Positions 5,261 to 6,946 of a stretch of DNA of 6,946 bases are shown in pieces. The stretch lies in contig JAKITM010000115.1 in assembly GCA_021648045.1 (NCBI GenBank), positions 1 through 6,946 on the forward strand, written 5' to 3'. Below the pieces are notes generated by a model. That model had not been told where the DNA came from. It did no database searches and was given only the letters and a program-made list of their open reading frames with translations. Numbering within the stretch: the first letter of the stretch is position 1; every line of letters begins with the position of its first letter. The translations under genes were made by a program, and so were the position numbers. The DNA comes from Lysobacterales bacterium. Its GTDB lineage: Bacteria; Pseudomonadota; Gammaproteobacteria; Xanthomonadales; SZUA-36.

Positions 5261-5698
5261 TTATTCGGTTGAGATTTCAGCAACACCATCCAATGCGGCA
5301 ATCATGGCGTGCCAGCAGAGACTAGCTGATTTAATCCGGCTGGGGAAAGATGCCACCGCTTGTAGCAAGACACTCTCACCGATGAAGTCACGATCAAAGG
5401 GCCTGCCAAACAACATATTTTCGAACGCTACTGCCCCTGCACGCGCCTCATCAGTCGATCGCCCATTGAGCCATTCAGTCATTATAGATGCCGATGCTGT
5501 AGCTATCGCGCAGGCATCACCACTGAAACTGGCACGCATAATCTCGTCATCAAACACTTCAAGGTAGACCTGCAGCGCGTCACTGCAGAGGGCATTATTG
5601 CCTAACGCAGAATGAGTAGCTGTAGTCATCACAAAAGCATTTTTTGGTTCGCGATTATGCGCCAAAACCGCCTGTTGATAAAGTTGATCTAAAACCAT
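5261..5698 (-). CDS. sufU: SufU/NifU-like iron-sulfur scaffold or sulfur-transfer protein
   Basis: The protein has 145 residues, close to the length of Bacillus SufU. Alignable landmarks are LDQLYQQAVLAHNREPKN at the N-terminus, GNNALCSDALQVYLEV (C38, D40), GDACAIATASASIMTEWLNG (C63) and FPSRIKSASLCWHAM (121-132 region). In SufU proteins three cysteines and one aspartate bind zinc, or in NifU/IscU a cluster, and the first cysteine accepts persulfide sulfur from SufS. Here C38, D40 and C63 are kept, but the third cysteine of the usual R-[IV]-K-C-A motif is S124, and a cysteine appears at 128 instead. LCSD also replaces the usual CGD. The gene starts 16 bases after the sufS stop, so the two are almost certainly co-transcribed. 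The start ATG 5698 has only a weak purine stretch before it. It is a divergent family member; activity is likely but not assured. Confidence 0.85.
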   Translation of the reverse strand: MVLDQLYQQAVLAHNREPKNAFVMTTATHSALGNNALCSDALQVYLEVFDDEIMRASFSGDACAIATASASIMTEWLNGRSTDEARAGAVAFENMLFGRPFDRDFIGESVLLQAVASFPSRIKSASLCWHAMIAALDGVAEISTE

Positions 5699-5714
5699 CC
5701 AGCTAGTGTAAAAC

Positions 5715-6946
5715 TTATCGCAGCATTACACAGGCTTTTTCAACTGCCGCAACTAAAACATCAATTTCTTCGCGGGTGTTATACATTCCCAACGATGCTC
5801 TGGCCGTGCCCGCTACTCCAAATTGTTTAAGAATGGGCATAGCACAATGGTGGCCGGTACGAATTGCAATACCGGCGTGATCGATAATGGTACCTATATC
5901 GTGCGGATGGGTGCCTTCAATAATAAAGGACATAACACTGGCTTTCTCAGCAGCTGTGCCGATAATGCGCAGACCGTCAATTTCTTCAAGACGGCGAGTG
6001 CCGTAGGCCAGCAGATCGGACTCGTAGGCCTGAATATTTTCCCTGCCAATACCCTGGATAAATTGCGCTGCAGCACCCAGCCCAATCCCGCCAGCAATGT
6101 TTGGCGTGCCGGCTTCAAACTTACTGGGCAAATCATTCCAGGTGCTTTTCTCACAGGTCACTGTACGAATCCTTTCACCACCACCCTGATAAGGTGGCAT
6201 GGCTTCAAGATGTTCTTTTTTGCCGTACAAAACGCCGATGCCGGAAGGACCGTAGGTTTTGTGGCCAGTGAAAACATAAAAATCACAATCCATGTCAACC
6301 ACATCAATATCCAGATGGACGGCACTTTGTGAACCATCCACTACCACCGGAATGCCCCGCTCATGGGCAATGCGAATGACCTCTTTTATCGGCACGATGG
6401 TGCCAAGGGCATTGGACATGTGGGTAATCGCAACGATTTTGGTCCGGCTGCTGAGCAGCTTTTCAAATTCTTCGATGAGGAAATTGCCCTCATCATCAAC
6501 CGGCGACCATTTAATCACCGCACCATTACGTTCGCGGTGAAAATTCCACGGCACGATGTTTGAGTGGTGCTCCATGATCGAAAGGACAATCTCATCGCCC
6601 TCACCAAGCACCATGCCACCAAAGCTCTGAGCCACCAGGTTCAGGGCATCGGTAGCATTACTGGTAAAAATAATCTGGTCGGTTGATGGGGCTTTCAGGA
6701 AGGAACGAACGCTCTCGCGGGCATCTTCAAAGCGCTGGGTGGCAGTGTTTGACAGGTAATGCAGGCCGCGGTGGACGTTGGCGTATTCTTCTTCGTAAGA
6801 CTGCCGCACCGCCTCAAGCACACATTTGGGCTTTTGCGCCGATGCGCCATTGTCGAGGAATACCAGCGGTTTGCCATAAACTTCGCGCGACAGAATGGGG
6901 AATTCTGCGCGGATGGCGTTTACATCAAAGGTGGAGGTTTTATTGA
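5715..6946 (-). CDS. sufS: Cysteine desulfurase SufS, 5' end cut by the window edge
   Basis: The frame is open to the right edge without a start codon. The visible 409 residues begin NKTSTFDVNAIRAEFPIL, which is the usual SufS N-terminus, so only a few residues are missing. The GTG at 6821 is internal. This fold-type I PLP enzyme converts cysteine to alanine and carries the sulfur as a cysteine persulfide. The PLP lysine is K229 of the visible part (FTGHKTYGPSGIG), the cofactor aspartate lies in VVVDGSQ, and MEHHSNIVPWN is the substrate-side histidine segment. The catalytic cysteine is C367 in RTGHHCAMPILKQFG. The short RxGHHCA loop marks the group II (SufS/CsdA) type rather than IscS. Nothing appears broken. 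The partner SufU-like gene follows after 16 bases; sufB, sufC and sufD are expected beyond the right edge, although the window does not show them. Confidence 0.96.
   Translation of the reverse strand, partial: NKTSTFDVNAIRAEFPILSREVYGKPLVFLDNGASAQKPKCVLEAVRQSYEEEYANVHRGLHYLSNTATQRFEDARESVRSFLKAPSTDQIIFTSNATDALNLVAQSFGGMVLGEGDEIVLSIMEHHSNIVPWNFHRERNGAVIKWSPVDDEGNFLIEEFEKLLSSRTKIVAITHMSNALGTIVPIKEVIRIAHERGIPVVVDGSQSAVHLDIDVVDMDCDFYVFTGHKTYGPSGIGVLYGKKEHLEAMPPYQGGGERIRTVTCEKSTWNDLPSKFEAGTPNIAGGIGLGAAAQFIQGIGRENIQAYESDLLAYGTRRLEEIDGLRIIGTAAEKASVMSFIIEGTHPHDIGTIIDHAGIAIRTGHHCAMPILKQFGVAGTARASLGMYNTREEIDVLVAAVEKACVMLR

Noticed and set aside
5823..6332. A 169-codon plus-strand frame opposite sufS
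   Set aside because: The minus strand encodes an unambiguous cysteine desulfurase here, so the opposite frame is a shadow.

Overview
This window looks like part of a gammaproteobacterial chromosome, probably from an environmental or marine lineage. That placement is an inference from three things: the style of the iron-sulfur assembly genes, the secreted beta-helix protein ending in a short IFxDGFE-type tail, and the IS4-family transposase. No rRNA, tRNA or CRISPR array is visible. Base composition changes sharply along the window. Bases from about 1200 to 2900 are clearly G+C-rich (for example about 61% over 1321-1440), while flanking stretches are A+T-rich (for example about 37% over 3961-4020). 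This gives the left two thirds a mosaic, accessory character.

Layout from left to right. (1) Bases 1 to about 405 are the right end of an IS4-family insertion sequence, holding the last 127 residues of its transposase. (2) A MarR-family regulator lies on the minus strand (482-898). Upstream of it are two copies of a GTGTnnnTACACTTTAA palindromic motif (918-934 and 1020-1036), the second inside a good plus-strand promoter that now drives no recognisable gene. (3) A large secreted parallel beta-helix protein lies on the minus strand (1138-2910), with a signal peptide, a pectate-lyase-like helix, a PKD-like domain and a DGFE-type C-terminus. (4) A 400-base divergent intergenic region (2911-3314) holds candidate promoters and a possible decayed reading frame. 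(5) A complete AAA-type ATPase with a DUF4143 C-terminal half lies on the plus strand (3315-4556), apparently transcribed as a leaderless mRNA. (6) A 306-base intergenic region contains a strong minus-strand intrinsic terminator and two further hairpins. (7) The promoter-distal end of a SUF iron-sulfur cluster assembly operon runs on the minus strand: cysteine desulfurase SufS (cut by the right edge), a SufU/NifU-like scaffold, and a Rieske-type ferredoxin.

The last three genes form one functional unit. SufS takes sulfur from cysteine as a persulfide, the SufU/NifU-like protein is the expected sulfur acceptor or scaffold, and the Rieske protein is a small [2Fe-2S] electron carrier made from the same operon. 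Transcription probably ends at the hairpin at 4636-4667. The most notable protein-level oddity is that the SufU-like protein lacks the third conserved cysteine ligand at its usual place and has a cysteine four residues later instead. The other genes look like unrelated accessory cargo brought together by past insertions. I see no clear new multi-gene defence or biosynthetic system.
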